From DASQPR01 sp963797605 (GTDB lineage Bacteria; Actinomycetota; Actinomycetes; Mycobacteriales; Micromonosporaceae), in the NCBI GenBank assembly GCA_963797605.1, contig CAWCPX010000009.1, positions 372,001-436,000 on the forward strand: DNA of 64,000 bases, written 5' to 3'. Every line of letters starts with the position of its first letter. The stretch's first letter is position 1. Below, piece by piece: positions 1-10,190 of the stretch. A model generated the notes under the pieces. It had not been told where the DNA came from, made no database searches, and saw only the letters and a list, made by a program, of their open reading frames with translations. A program made the translations under genes and the position numbers.

Positions 1-597
1 CGCGGTCGTCAGGGTGTCGCCCCACGGGTGCGCGGACGTCGTGCCGGGCGTCGTGTGCGTCAGACCGAACGCACGATCGCCCGCGGCGAGCGCCGGCGCC
101 GCGCCGATCGTGGCCCAGAGTTCGTCGGCCGCGGTGTTGTCGCTGTTGGTGATCATCTTCGTCGCGGTCTTCTTCTGCGCGGCCGTCATCGTCTTGCGCG
201 CGACCTGGTCCTGCCACAGCAGCGTCGCCAGGATGTCGATTTTCACGATGCTCGCCGTCTTGAACCGTTCCGTGCCGTTGACGACCATCTGGCGGCCGGT
301 GACCCGGTCGAGGACGGCCACCGCGGCCCGCCCGCCGACGCTGTCGAGGTATGCGGTGACGGTCTGGGCCGCCGCCACGGTGGCCTTCACCGACGGCGAC
401 ACGGACGGCTTGACCGGTGGGCGCGAGGCGGACGGACGCACGGTCGGGCTGGCCGTGACCGACGGGCTCGATCCTGGTGCCCCGACGAACTTCGCGGCGG
501 TCGCCTCCCGATGGGTCAGTGCCACCGCCGCGACGACGATCACGACGATGATCAAGCCGAAAATCGGGAGTGCGGGGACCAGGCGCCGTCGGCTCAT
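1..597 (-). CDS. Serine hydrolase, beta-lactamase/transpeptidase fold (C-terminus off window)
   Basis: The reverse strand encodes at least 199 residues that run off the left edge. Residues 10-28 form one hydrophobic segment after a short basic N-terminus, predicting a membrane anchor or uncleaved signal. A Ser/Thr/Pro-rich linker (about 43-72) follows, typical of extracellular spacers. The catalytic domain shows an SxxK tetrad, S-I-V-K at residues 116-119, and an SDN motif near 152-154 (NSDNTA), both expected in class A beta-lactamase-like and D,D-carboxypeptidase-like serine hydrolases. The KTG box would lie beyond the edge. Substrate is unknown; a secreted cell-wall or beta-lactam-related hydrolase is the best reading. 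Confidence 0.8.
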   Translation of the reverse strand, partial: MSRRRLVPALPIFGLIIVVIVVAAVALTHREATAAKFVGAPGSSPSVTASPTVRPSASRPPVKPSVSPSVKATVAAAQTVTAYLDSVGGRAAVAVLDRVTGRQMVVNGTERFKTASIVKIDILATLLWQDQVARKTMTAAQKKTATKMITNSDNTAADELWATIGAAPALAAGDRAFGLTHTTPGTTSAHPWGDTLTTA

Positions 598-734
598 GCT
601 GCGACACAGTAACGGCACGCACGGCCGGAGCCGAGGGCCGACGGTGATATCACCCGAACGGCGTGCCGCCCAGCGCGGCCGCAGAGAGCACCGTCCCGTG
701 CCACGAAAGCGCCGTGAGCTGACAGAATGGTCGC

Positions 735-1304
735 ATGGCGGAGATCGTTCTGGTCCGGCACGGGCAGACCACGTGGAGCGCGTCCGGGCGGCACACGTCC
801 GTGACCGATCTCCCCCTCACCGAGACCGGTGAGAAACAGGCGCTCGCGCTGCGTCCCGCGTTGGCCGGCCGGGCGTTCGCGCTGGTCCTGACGAGTCCTC
901 GGGCGCGGGCCATGCGCACGGCGGAGTTGGCCGGGCTGCACAACGCCGTTGTCGATCAGGACCTCGCCGAGTGGGCCTACGGCGATTACGAGGGCATCAC
1001 GTCGGAGGAGATCCACGAACGCGATCCCGACTGGAACCTCTGGCGCGACGGCTGCCCGGGCGGCGAGTCACCGGCACAGGTCGGAGCGCGTCTGGACCGA
1101 GTGCTCGCCCGCGCCGACGCCGCCCTGCGATCGGGTGACGTCGTGCTGGTCGCGCACGGGCACTCGTTGCGGGTGGCCGCGGCTCGATGGCTCGGCCTGC
1201 CCCCGGGCGACGGCTCGATGTTCGCGCTGGACACGGCGACCACGTCCACGCTCGGGTTCGAGCACGACACCAAGGTCCTGACCAGCTGGAACGTCCAGCC
1301 GTAA
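735..1304 (+). CDS. Histidine phosphatase family protein (phosphoglycerate mutase-like)
   Basis: This 189-residue cytosolic protein has the family signature: R8-H9-G10 at the N-terminus supplies the phosphorylated histidine, a central acidic segment (EWAYGDYEG) supplies the proton donor, and V-A-H-G-H near residue 139 supplies the second histidine. It fills the usual length of the small single-domain branch. The family includes sugar-phosphate and nucleotide phosphatases as well as mutases, so the substrate cannot be assigned. A second, unrelated member of the family is encoded at 51934-52707. The next gene is convergent and broken. Confidence 0.85.
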   Translation: MAEIVLVRHGQTTWSASGRHTSVTDLPLTETGEKQALALRPALAGRAFALVLTSPRARAMRTAELAGLHNAVVDQDLAEWAYGDYEGITSEEIHERDPDWNLWRDGCPGGESPAQVGARLDRVLARADAALRSGDVVLVAHGHSLRVAAARWLGLPPGDGSMFALDTATTSTLGFEHDTKVLTSWNVQP

Positions 1305-1319
1305 CCAGTTCGGCCCGTT

Positions 1320-1773
1320 AGTTCACGGGCGAAATCATGCCGCCGTTGACGTACACGGTCTGCGCGGTCACCCATCGCGTCTCGGGCGCCGCGAGGAACT
1401 TCATCACGGGTACGACGTCGACGGGATCGCCGAGGTCACCACTGATCGTCATGCTGCGCAGCCAGGCGAGCGTGTCGTCGGTTTCCGCGTCGAACAGGAA
1501 CTTCGTCTTCTGCGGCCCGGGCGCGATCGATCGTCGTCGCGACCAGTCGCTTGATCTCCGGCACCGTGGTCAGGTCGGCCTGCAGCGACGTCGCTTCGAT
1601 GCCGTGTTTTCCAGCTCCGCGACGGTGTCTTCGGCCTCTCCCGCGCGGCTCGGGCTGTTGTAGTGCACCATGACGTTCGCGCCGTCCTGCGCGAGCGACA
1701 GCGCGAAAAGCTTGCCGAGATTGGCCGTGCCGCCGGTGACGATGGCGACCTTGCCCGTCTGACTGCCGGTCAT
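1320..1773 (-). pseudogene. Decayed SDR-family oxidoreductase
   Basis: The N-terminus carries the Rossmann glycine motif of short-chain dehydrogenases (TGGTANLG) and the C-terminus the usual last strand (VTAQTVYVNGG), so the family is clear. The reading frame breaks near 1600 (one base short in a GG run), after which the SDR frame resumes (GIEATSLQADLT). It then jumps directly to the last ~60 residues. About 90 residues, including the NNAG motif and the catalytic Tyr-x-x-x-Lys, are absent, and the total span is only ~150 codons against ~250 for the family. The internal loss cannot be a one-base sequencing error, so I call a pseudogene. Confidence 0.75.
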
Positions 1774-1864
1774 CTGCTTTCCCTTTCGTCGAAGCGGCTG
1801 AAAACAGAGGAAATTTCAGCGTAAGCCGGTTGGACGACCGTTTCGGCGAGTCCGCTCAAGGCTG

Positions 1865-3787
1865 TCAGGGCGTGACGATGTTGAACATCAACTCGAAGTC
1901 GTCCAGCAGCGTCAGGAGTTGGGTCAGCTTCGCCCGATCGCCGTCGATGACGACGGCACCGTCCGCGATGGCCTTGTCGAACGTCGTCCGCCCCAGCGAG
2001 ATTTGGTCCAGCGTGCCCTTCGTCAGCGTGATCGTGGCGTCCGGCGACTCGTGCGGGCTGCCGATCCGGTGGGTCAGCGCGGCGTTGCGCAACGTGACCG
2101 CGTGCGTCTCGCCGATGTCGGTGAAGGTCCAGTTCATCCGGGTCTCGGCGACGTGCGCGGCCTTGTCGCCGTTGAGCCGGATGCCCATGTAGTCGAAGTA
2201 GAGGTCGGGGCTCATCGACCGGATCACGTCCGCGCTGGCCGCCGTCAGGCCGTCACCCTGGAACACGCCGTTGCGCAGTTCATGGGCTCCCGTCAGGTAC
2301 AATGCCCGCCACGTGCCGTTCTCGCTCTGGTAGCCGAGCTGCTCCAGCGCGTCGGCCTGCAACGCGATCGCGGCCGCGTTGCCGGGCTCGGCGAACACGA
2401 GGTGATTCACGAGTTCGGCGGCCCATCGGTAGTCGCCGGAGTCGAACGCGGCCTGCCCCTGCGCCAGCACCTTCGCGGCACCGCCCATCGCGGCGACGTA
2501 CCGCCTGCCGGCGTCGATCGGCGAATGCGGGTTCAGGTGCGCCGGATTGCCGTCGTAGAACCCGAGGTAGCGCTGGTAGATGGCGCGTACGCCATGGCTG
2601 ACGCTGCCGTAGTAGCCGCGCAGGTACCACCGCTTGTCCAGATCCGGCGGCAGCTTCGTGAGTGCCTCGGCGATCTCCATCGGGGCATAGCCGTGGTTCA
2701 TCAGGCGGAGCGTCTGGTCGTGCAGGAACTTGTTCATGTCCCGGTGGTCGGCGAGGAACCCGACGACGCGCTCGGTGCCCCAGACGGGCCAGTGGTGCGA
2801 GGCGAAGATGACATCGGTACGCGTCCCGAACATCTGGATCGTCTCGTCCAGGTAGTGCGCCCAGATCCGCGGATCCCGGACCTCGGCGCCCCGCAGCGTG
2901 AGCAGGTTATGCATGGTGTGGCACGCGTTCTCGGCCGCGCAGAGGGCTCGCATCTGCGGGAAGTAGAAGTTCATCTCGGCCGGTGCCTCGGTGCCGGGCG
3001 TCAGCTGGAACTCGAACCGTACGCCGTCGATCGTGCGCGGGCCGTTCTCGGTGATGAGGTCGGTGGGCGCGATGAGTGTGATGGCGCCGTTGGAGATCGC
3101 CTTGCCGAGGCCGAGGTCGACCTGGCCGCGTTCGTCTCTCGGCAGGAAAACGCCGTACTGGTAGTGCGAGCGGCGGCTCATCGCAGTGCCGGCGAACACG
3201 TTCTCGCTGATCGCGTGGTAGAGGAAACCGTCCGGGGCGTAGATCTTCACGGTGCCCCCGGCGACGTCCTCCTCCGAGACGATCGCCTTCACGCCGCCGT
3301 AATGGTCGGTGTGGCTGTGCGTGTAGATGACGGCGACGACGGGCTTGTCGCCCCGCTGCGATCGGTAGAGGTCCATGCCGGCCTGCGCGCATTCGATGGA
3401 GATGAGCGGGTCGATCACGATCAGCCCGGTGTCGCCCTCGATGATCGACATGTTGGAGAGGTCGAAGCCGCGCAGCTGGTAGATCCGGTCGGTGACCTGG
3501 AACAGGCCGGCGATGTTGTTCAGCTGGGCCTGGCGCCACAGGCTCGGGTTCACGGTCGCGGGCACGTCGTCGGCGGTCTCGAACGCGTACGCGCTCATCT
3601 CCCAGATCGGCTGGCCGTCGGCGCCCGTGATCGGAGCGGCCGGTGCCGTCGCGATCAGCCCGCGGGCGATGTCGTCGAAGTCGGCCCGGTCCGCGAACGG
3701 CAGCGCGCCCATGACCGCCGCGTTCGCCGCCGCCGTGACCGCGGTCGCGTTCTTCGCCTTACTGCGTGACTGATCCACCGACGTCAT
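1865..3787 (-). CDS. Alkyl sulfatase, metallo-beta-lactamase superfamily (SdsA/BDS1 type)
   Basis: A 640-residue protein of the linear primary/secondary alkylsulfatase family, which hydrolyses alkyl sulfate esters such as SDS to alcohol and sulfate using a binuclear zinc site. The metal motif T-H-S-H-T-D-H occupies residues 156-162, preceded by the strand EGDTGLIVIDPL. A dimerisation region and a C-terminal SCP2-like lipid-binding domain follow, consistent with the length. No signal peptide is visible, so it should be cytosolic, unlike exported homologues. The frame stays open upstream, but the ATG at 3787 follows a good GGGAG ribosome site and aligns with the family N-terminus. Its neighbour is the GAP-family membrane protein upstream. 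Confidence 0.9.
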   Translation of the reverse strand: MTSVDQSRSKAKNATAVTAAANAAVMGALPFADRADFDDIARGLIATAPAAPITGADGQPIWEMSAYAFETADDVPATVNPSLWRQAQLNNIAGLFQVTDRIYQLRGFDLSNMSIIEGDTGLIVIDPLISIECAQAGMDLYRSQRGDKPVVAVIYTHSHTDHYGGVKAIVSEEDVAGGTVKIYAPDGFLYHAISENVFAGTAMSRRSHYQYGVFLPRDERGQVDLGLGKAISNGAITLIAPTDLITENGPRTIDGVRFEFQLTPGTEAPAEMNFYFPQMRALCAAENACHTMHNLLTLRGAEVRDPRIWAHYLDETIQMFGTRTDVIFASHHWPVWGTERVVGFLADHRDMNKFLHDQTLRLMNHGYAPMEIAEALTKLPPDLDKRWYLRGYYGSVSHGVRAIYQRYLGFYDGNPAHLNPHSPIDAGRRYVAAMGGAAKVLAQGQAAFDSGDYRWAAELVNHLVFAEPGNAAAIALQADALEQLGYQSENGTWRALYLTGAHELRNGVFQGDGLTAASADVIRSMSPDLYFDYMGIRLNGDKAAHVAETRMNWTFTDIGETHAVTLRNAALTHRIGSPHESPDATITLTKGTLDQISLGRTTFDKAIADGAVVIDGDRAKLTQLLTLLDDFELMFNIVTP

Positions 3788-3906
3788 GGTGATTCTCCCT
3801 CGGATTCGACCATCACAGCGTAAGTGAGAGTCGGACCCTTCAGACATTCTTCGGATATCTCGCACAGACTCGCGGAGTCGGGCGGGTACGCCGCGACCGA
3901 CGGGTG

Positions 3907-4576
3907 CTACAGGCCGCCGATGCCCTTGCCGATCAGCACGACCCCGATGACCGCGAACAGCACCATCATCACGGTGGCGTTGTTGCCGATGAGCCACGTC
4001 TTCAGCGAGCCCAGCCAGACTTCGGCCCGCGTCCGGGCCACCCGGTAGGCGATGACGGGGCCGAGGACTGTACTGGCCGCGATCACGGTGACGATCGCGA
4101 TCACGCCGACGATCTCGGCGACCAAGAGCTTCGACTGCCCGATCGCGACGCCTGAGGCGAGAAGCATGAGCAGGTTCTTCGGATTCACGGCCGCGAGGGC
4201 GAACCCGAGGCCGGTCGCCTTGACCGGGGTGATCGAATCGAGCGCGGACAGCCATTTCGGGGTCGTCGGTTCCACGCCTTCAGCGGGCCGGGAGCGCCAC
4301 TGCTTGACCGCGAGCAGGAGCAGGAGCGCGCCACGACGATTTTGACGATGGCTCCGGCGGTGGAGCCGTTTCCACCGGTGGAAAGCCCGGAGGCCCGTGC
4401 GAGGACCGTGAAGACGGTGACGGCCACGATGATGCCCGCAACCCAGCCGACGAGGAACCCGGCCGACGCCCCACCGGCGTTGGCGGCGACGAGCATCAGG
4501 ATGATCGCGATGATCGTGGTGGGGCTGATCGCGACCGCGAGGCAAGTGGCAGCACCTCGCCGATGACCTGGCCCAT
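3907..4576 (-). CDS. GAP-family (LysE superfamily) membrane protein, frameshifted
   Basis: Reading across two breaks gives a protein of about 223 residues with six hydrophobic helices. The N-terminus MGQVIGEVLPL continues, in another frame, as AVAISPTTIIAII, and the C-terminus ends in a helix followed by LIGKGIGGL. The AISP-Pro and NPKN motifs are typical of the GAP/SfLAP family, whose mycobacterial members help export glycolipids, and of LysE-type exporters. One base appears lost near 4543 and one near 4333. A TACAGT box lies seven bases before the ATG. Substrate is unknown. Confidence 0.7.
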
Positions 4577-4583
4577 GAACCAG

Positions 4584-4589
4584 ACTGTA
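4584..4589 (-). promoter_or_regulatory. -10 box for leaderless GAP-family gene
   Basis: TACAGT matches TANNNT and ends seven bases before the ATG at 4576. No ribosome-binding site is visible, so transcription probably starts at or next to the start codon. Confidence 0.5.
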
Positions 4590-4698
4590 CGGAACTCACG
4601 ATCACGTTTCGGTCAGATAGGACTCTTTACCCACGAACGGCACGAGAAGGGCGGCGCCGGGGTGTGCGGAACGCCGTACCTGTGGCGGGATGTTGATC

Positions 4699-5145
4699 TT
4701 AGAACGTGATCTTCGGGGGCCGGCCCTCGAACGGCGTGGACAGCACCACGGTGGAACGGGTGATCACGTTGGCGGCGGTGCGGATCTCCTGGAGCAGCCG
4801 TTCCAGCCCGGACGGACTCGCCACCCGCACCAGCAGCAGGTAGAAGTCATCGCCGGCGACCGAATAGCAGGCCTCGATCTCGGCCAGGTGCGCGAGGCGT
4901 TCGGGCGCGTCGTCGGGGGCGGCCGGGTCGATCGGGCGGATCGCGATGAACGCGGTCAGCGGGGTGTCGAGCGCCTCGTGGTCGAGCCGGGTCGTGTAGC
5001 CCTTGATCGTGCCGCGCTGTTCGAGGCGTCGCACGCGCTGGTGGGCGGCGGAGACGGAGAGACCGACACGTTCGGCGAGGTCGGTGTAGGACAGGCGGCC
5101 GTCTTCGGAGAGCGCGGCGATAATTTGGCGATCAGTGTCCTCCAC
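4699..5145 (-). CDS. Lrp/AsnC-family transcriptional regulator
   Basis: A 148-residue protein with an N-terminal winged helix-turn-helix (DTDRQIIAAL, then LAERVGLSVSAAHQRVRRLE) and a C-terminal RAM ligand-binding domain (CYSVAGDDFYLLLVRV). Lrp/AsnC proteins form dimers to octamers and respond to amino acids. Two GTG starts are possible, at 5151 and 5145. I chose 5145 because a TAGTTT box then lies exactly seven bases upstream, and because the family commonly begins directly with a D-x-T-D motif. It is divergent from the toxin-antitoxin pair, and its regulon is unknown. Confidence 0.85.
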   Translation of the reverse strand: MEDTDRQIIAALSEDGRLSYTDLAERVGLSVSAAHQRVRRLEQRGTIKGYTTRLDHEALDTPLTAFIAIRPIDPAAPDDAPERLAHLAEIEACYSVAGDDFYLLLVRVASPSGLERLLQEIRTAANVITRSTVVLSTPFEGRPPKITF

Positions 5146-5152
5146 GCGCACG

Positions 5153-5158
5153 AAACTA
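5153..5158 (-). promoter_or_regulatory. -10 box for the Lrp-type regulator
   Basis: TAGTTT stands seven bases before the GTG at 5145 and only one base before the alternative GTG at 5151. It therefore decides the start in favour of 5145 under a leaderless model. Confidence 0.5.
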
Positions 5159-5215
5159 CCGCTTACGGCGTGTCCGGGCGAGCGCCGTCTCACGTCGGCT
5201 CGGTGTCGTCGGGTC

Positions 5216-5244
5216 TTGCCGGTGCTATGAGTGGCGCTTATAGT
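5216..5244 (+). promoter_or_regulatory. Promoter of the RHH/MazF-like toxin-antitoxin operon
   Basis: TTGCCG (5216-5221), a 17-base spacer, then TATAGT (5239-5244). The ATG at 5251 lies six bases downstream, where the transcript should begin, giving a leaderless antitoxin mRNA. This is the most canonical promoter I can see in the window. Confidence 0.65.
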
Positions 5245-5250
5245 TTTGTT

Positions 5251-5505
5251 ATGGCTAACGTTTCTACCGCGGTCAGCCTCGACCAGGAGGTGCTGGCCGC
5301 CGCCAAGGAAGACGCCCACGCCGCCGGCGTCAGTTTTTCCGCGTGGGTCAACCAGGCCATTTATGAGCGTCACATGCGGGAAATGCTCATCGGTTACCGC
5401 GAGTGGCAGGAGCACAACGGTTATGCCGATCCTGACTATTTGAGCCATCACCGGCGCCACGTGGCGACGATGGCCCAGGTAGACGGGAGCGCCGGCACGC
5501 CGTGA
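5251..5505 (+). CDS. Ribbon-helix-helix-like antitoxin
   Basis: An 84-residue protein whose first ~45 residues read as a ribbon-helix-helix DNA-binding unit: a short beta strand (STAVSLD), a helix (QEVLAAAKEDAHAAG), a turn and a second helix (SAWVNQAIYERH). A more hydrophilic C-terminal tail, rich in His, Tyr and Glu, would wrap the toxin. Its stop overlaps the start of the downstream MazF-like gene by four bases (GTGA), the standard arrangement of antitoxin-first type II modules. Autoregulation is expected, but no clear operator repeat was found apart from the promoter. Confidence 0.75.
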   Translation: MANVSTAVSLDQEVLAAAKEDAHAAGVSFSAWVNQAIYERHMREMLIGYREWQEHNGYADPDYLSHHRRHVATMAQVDGSAGTP

Positions 5506-5807
5506 GCGCCTTCCGCCGCGGGGAGGTGTGGTCGGGTTCCTACACCGACGGGTTCCCGTTCACGTGCATCGTGATCAGCTCCAACACCTACAACGAGTTG
5601 ATGTATTCGGCGTTGATCGTGCCGTTCGCGGGCAAGCCCGGTGACGCCGGCAACCCGTTCGCGGTGAGCCATCCGCGTTTCGGCGCCTGCTTTCCCGACC
5701 GCGTCGCGTGGGTGCTCGCCAGCGAGCTGCGCGAGCACCTCGACGACATGCCGGCCGATCTGATGGCCACGGTCGACGCGCGCTTGCGGTTCGTGCAGGG
5801 GCTGTGA
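5502..5807 (+). CDS. MazF/PemK-like toxin (type II TA, predicted endoribonuclease)
   Basis: A 101-residue protein with the PemK/MazF layout: an N-terminal R-R-G-E-V-W strand, a central VISSNTYNE segment where MazF proteins place the conserved SpxxYN, and a VPFAG strand followed by a C-terminal helix containing LDDMPADLMATVDARL. The family cleaves mRNA or tRNA at short motifs and is neutralised by the partner antitoxin. The GTG start overlaps the antitoxin stop, indicating translational coupling. The next gene is convergent. Cleavage specificity cannot be predicted. Confidence 0.75.
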   Translation: MSAFRRGEVWSGSYTDGFPFTCIVISSNTYNELMYSALIVPFAGKPGDAGNPFAVSHPRFGACFPDRVAWVLASELREHLDDMPADLMATVDARLRFVQGL

Positions 5808-5823
5808 CCTCAGCCGTTCGACA

Positions 5824-6969
<1,146 letters not shown>

Positions 6970-6973
<4 letters not shown>

Positions 6974-8126
6974 AGCTGCACCAACTCCGTCGGGAGGGTG
7001 TTGAGCCGTCGCACGCCGTCGTCGGTGCAGACGACGATGTCCTCGATCCGGGCGCCGTGCCGCCCGGCCAGGTAGATGCCGGGCTCGATGGAGAACGCCA
7101 TGCCCGGCTCCAGCGGCAGCGTGTTGCCGGCGACGATGTAGGGCTCCTCGTGGCCGTCGAGGCCGATGCCGTGGCCGGTGCGGTGCATGAACGCGTCGCC
7201 GTAGCCGGCGGCGGCGATCACGTCGCGGGCCGCCGCGTCGACGGACTCGCAGGTCACGCCCGGGCGGACCGCGGCGACCGCGGCGCGCTGCGCCGCCTGC
7301 AGCACCGCGTAGTAGTCGGCGAACTCGGCCGGCGCCGCGCCGCCGACGACGTAGGTGCGGGTCGAGTCGGAGCAGTAGCCGGACGGCATGGTGCCGCCGA
7401 TGTCGACCACGACCGGCTCGCCGGCGCTCGATCACCCGGTCGGAGACGCTCGTGGTGCGGGCTGGCGCCGTTCGGGCCCGCTGGCGACGATGACGAAGTC
7501 GACGGTCGCGTGCCCGGCCTCGAGGATCGCCGTCGGCGATGTCGGCGCCGACCTCCGCCTCGGTGCGGCCCGGGCCGCAGCCACTCGCCCCATCCGCGCG
7601 TGCACCGCGTCGATCGCCGCGCCGGCCTCGGCGAGCGCCTCGATCTCGGCCGGCGGACTTGCGCATCCGCAGCTCGCGCAGCACCGGGCCGGCCAGCCGC
7701 TGCTCCGCGCCGGGCAGCGCGGCGCGCAGCGCGAGCAGTGCTCGGCCCACATCCGGTTGCCGACGCCGACCGCGCCGCCGGCGGCGCGTCGGCGTCCGGC
7801 CGCAGCGGCGCGCGCGACGACCAGCGGGTACGGGTCGGTGCCGTCGGCGTGGTCGACGATGCGCAGCGCCGGTGCCCGGCGCGGGCGACGCCTCGGCGGC
7901 GGGCCGCTCCAGCTTCGGCACGATCAGCGTCGGCTCGCCCGTCGGCCGGCAGCACCAGGCAGGTGAGCCGCTCGAGCTGGTGGGCGCGCGTAGCCGGTGA
8001 GGTAGCGCAGGTCGGCGCCGGGGGTGAGGAGCAGCGCGTCGAGACCAGGCCGCGCGGCACGCGGTGCCGCCGCCGTCGCGCCGGCGTGCGAGCCGCTCCG
8101 GCGGTGAACAGGTCGTCGGTCGCCAC
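6970..8126 (-). CDS. M24-family Xaa-Pro aminopeptidase (several frameshifts)
   Basis: Reassembled across frames the product is about 385 residues. The C-terminal pita-bread domain holds the metal ligands: MVDIGGTMPSGYCSDSTRTY supplies the two aspartates, HRTGHGIGLDGHEEP the histidine and EPGMAFSIEPGIYL a glutamate. The N-terminal creatinase-like domain is recognisable as LTCLVLPADG and VPKLERPAAE. The GTG start at 8126 is preceded by TAAGCT at a spacing of seven. Clear breaks occur near 7428, 7445, 7532 and further upstream. The four-base overlap with the acyl-CoA dehydrogenase gene suggests joint expression, although a functional link is not obvious. Confidence 0.8.
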
Positions 8127-8133
8127 GACGCCT

Positions 8134-8139
8134 AGCTTA
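8134..8139 (-). promoter_or_regulatory. -10 box for the M24 peptidase operon
   Basis: TAAGCT ends seven bases before the GTG at 8126. No Shine-Dalgarno is visible, so a leaderless start is predicted. The interval 8140-8334 beyond it shows nothing I can assign. Confidence 0.5.
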
Positions 8140-8334
8140 ACGGTCGTTTGGGGGCGCTGCGAGGGCATTCCGGTCCGGCGGCGTGTCGTGCATCGCCCAC
8201 GGACGGGTGAAGTCGCGTGGCGGGTGGCATGATGGTTGCGCGGAACGCTATGTCGGGAACGAACGATTCGATGCCGATGGCGGATATCGATCGTGCGACG
8301 TGCGCTGCGTTGTCGCTGCGTAGGATCGAACCAG

Positions 8335-8340
8335 TAGGCT
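8335..8340 (+). promoter_or_regulatory. -10 box for the 5'-3' exonuclease gene
   Basis: TAGGCT lies eight bases before the GTG at 8349. A TTGTCG about 19 bases further upstream is a weak -35 candidate. Confidence 0.4.
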
Positions 8341-8348
8341 CAGCGTTC

Positions 8349-9268
8349 GTGGACAGACCGATCCTGCTCATCGATACGCCGAGCCTCTATTTCCGCGCCT
8401 ATTTCGGCATGCCCGAGTCGGCGGCACGGGCTCCCGACGGCCGCCCGATGAACGCCGTCCGCGGGCCTCCTGGACATGCTGGCGACGCTGATCCGCACGC
8501 GGGGCGCCGACCGGATGGTGTGCGCCTTCGACTATGACTGGCGGCCGGCGTGGCGGGTGGCGCTGATCGACACGTACAAGAAGCATCGGCTCACCCCGGC
8601 CGGTGGCGAAGAGGTGCCCGACAACCTGTCGCCGCAGGTCCCGATCATTCTGGAGATGCTGGCGGCGTTCGGCATCCCGGCGATCGGCGCCGCCGACTTC
8701 GAGGCCGACGACGTGCTGGGCACGCTCGCGACGACACAGCCCGGGCCGGTCGAGGTGGTTTCCGGTGACCGCGACCTCTATCCAGCTCGTCGACGACGCG
8801 AAACCGGTGCGGCTGCTCTACGTCGGCAAGGGCGTCGCCAACCTCGACGTCTGCGACAACGCGGCCGTGCAGGCAAAATACGGCGTGTCCGCCGCCCAGT
8901 ACGCCGACTTCGCGGCGCTGCGTGGCGACCCGAGCGACGGCCTTCCCGGCGTGCCCGGCGTCGGCGAGAAGACGGCGGCCCGGCTGATCGCGACACACGG
9001 CAGTCTGGCGGCGATCGTGGCCGCCTCGACCGATCCGGCCTCGGGGTTCGCGCCCGGACTCCGCGGCAAGCTCACGTCGGCCGCCGATTATCTGCTCGCT
9101 GCGCCGAAGGTGGTCGCGGTCGCGCGTGACGTCACGTTGCCGGCAATCGACGCCCGCCTTCCACAGGACGGGCCCCGGCATCCGGAGCAGGTGATCGAGC
9201 TGGCCGAACGCTACAACCTGGCCAGCCCGACCAAACGGCTCGTCGACGCGATCGCGTCCGTGGGTTAG
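8349..9268 (+). CDS. 5'-3' exonuclease, PolI N-terminal domain/FEN family (two frameshifts)
   Basis: About 306 residues after bridging two one-base insertions (near 8464 and 8781). The order of motifs is that of stand-alone 5' nucleases: an N-terminal strand with the first metal Asp (LLIDTPSLYFRAYF), FDYDWRPAWR, the acidic pair in AADFEADDVLGTLA, VVSGDRDL, and the helix-3-turn-helix DNA-binding element in GLPGVPGVGEKTAARLI. Such proteins remove RNA primers or flaps. Actinobacteria often carry one beside the PolI-fused domain. It ends one base from the convergent MHYT gene. The GTG start follows a TAGGCT box. Confidence 0.85.
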
Positions 9269-10075
9269 CTACCGGAAGGTGCGGGTGCGGGAGGCCGGCT
9301 TCGCCGACGCGGTGGTGATGCGCGACTGGAGTTCGTCCAGCGACGCACCTTCGGCGGCGGACGGCGAGTTGAGCATCGCGTACCCGAGCGCGACGAAGAC
9401 GAGCAGCACGAAGAGCAGGATCGGCACCAGGAACGCGAGTGCGCTGGTGCCGGTCACCTTGCCCGGTTCCGCGTTGAGGTGCACGTGGATCGCGGTCATG
9501 CCGGTGTAGTGCATCGCGAAGACGGCGATGCCCATGATGACAGCGGCGACGATGACGAAGCCGGTGCTCTTCGCGATCACGGTGAACCACAGCGCGACGA
9601 TCGACGCGACGACCGCGATCGCGACGGAGAGCCAGACCAGGCGCATGTTGTACATGACCATGCCGTCGACCTTCATCGCGTACATGCCGATGTAGTGCAT
9701 GCCGGCGACGCCGAGGCCGGTGAAGATCCCGGCGATGATGACCTTCACCGCGGACGGCTCGCCGTAGCCGACGACGAACAGCCCGGCACCGACCACGATG
9801 ATGGCGACCAACCAGCTGGCGATGGTGATCGGGAGGTTGAAGCGCACGGCCGAGCCGCCGACCTGGAACCCGATCATGGCGACGAAGTGCATGACCCAGA
9901 TGCCGGTGCCACCGATGGCCCACGCAGCGAGGATCAGCCAGCGGTTGCGTTCGCGGCCGGTGGCCAACCGAGCCCGGCCGGTGGCCTTGAGGCCCAGCAG
10001 ACAGCCGAGGATCGAGAAGAGCAACGCGAGTGCTGGCGTGATCCAGCCGTACGAAAACTGTTGGATCTGCGCCAC
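9269..10075 (-). CDS. MHYT-domain integral membrane sensor
   Basis: A membrane protein of about 268 residues with seven predicted helices and the three diagnostic repeats MHFVAMIGF, MHYIGMYAM and MHYTGMTAI, whose Met and His residues are thought to bind copper or a redox ligand such as O2, CO or NO. No GGDEF, EAL or kinase domain follows; only a short basic tail is present, so any signalling partner must be separate. The frame opens with a GTG at 10090, but I prefer the GTG at 10075, which has GGGGAG upstream and gives the usual family N-terminus (QFSYGWITP). Confidence 0.85.
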   Translation of the reverse strand: MAQIQQFSYGWITPALALLFSILGCLLGLKATGRARLATGRERNRWLILAAWAIGGTGIWVMHFVAMIGFQVGGSAVRFNLPITIASWLVAIIVVGAGLFVVGYGEPSAVKVIIAGIFTGLGVAGMHYIGMYAMKVDGMVMYNMRLVWLSVAIAVVASIVALWFTVIAKSTGFVIVAAVIMGIAVFAMHYTGMTAIHVHLNAEPGKVTGTSALAFLVPILLFVLLVFVALGYAMLNSPSAAEGASLDELQSRITTASAKPASRTRTFR

Positions 10076-10190
10076 CGAAAGTCTCCCCACACAGGTCCAC
10101 TGGACATTCGTTAGTGAGTAACCCTCAAGATGAGCGCTAAGTCAACTCCCTCTCGATGAATACGAGTTTTCGCTACGGAAGGTAATTGAA

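Noticed and set aside
1919..3769. Long plus-strand frame opposite the alkyl sulfatase
   Set aside because: It is the antisense shadow of a well-supported gene with zinc motif; its product is Arg/Val/Asp-rich with no family features.
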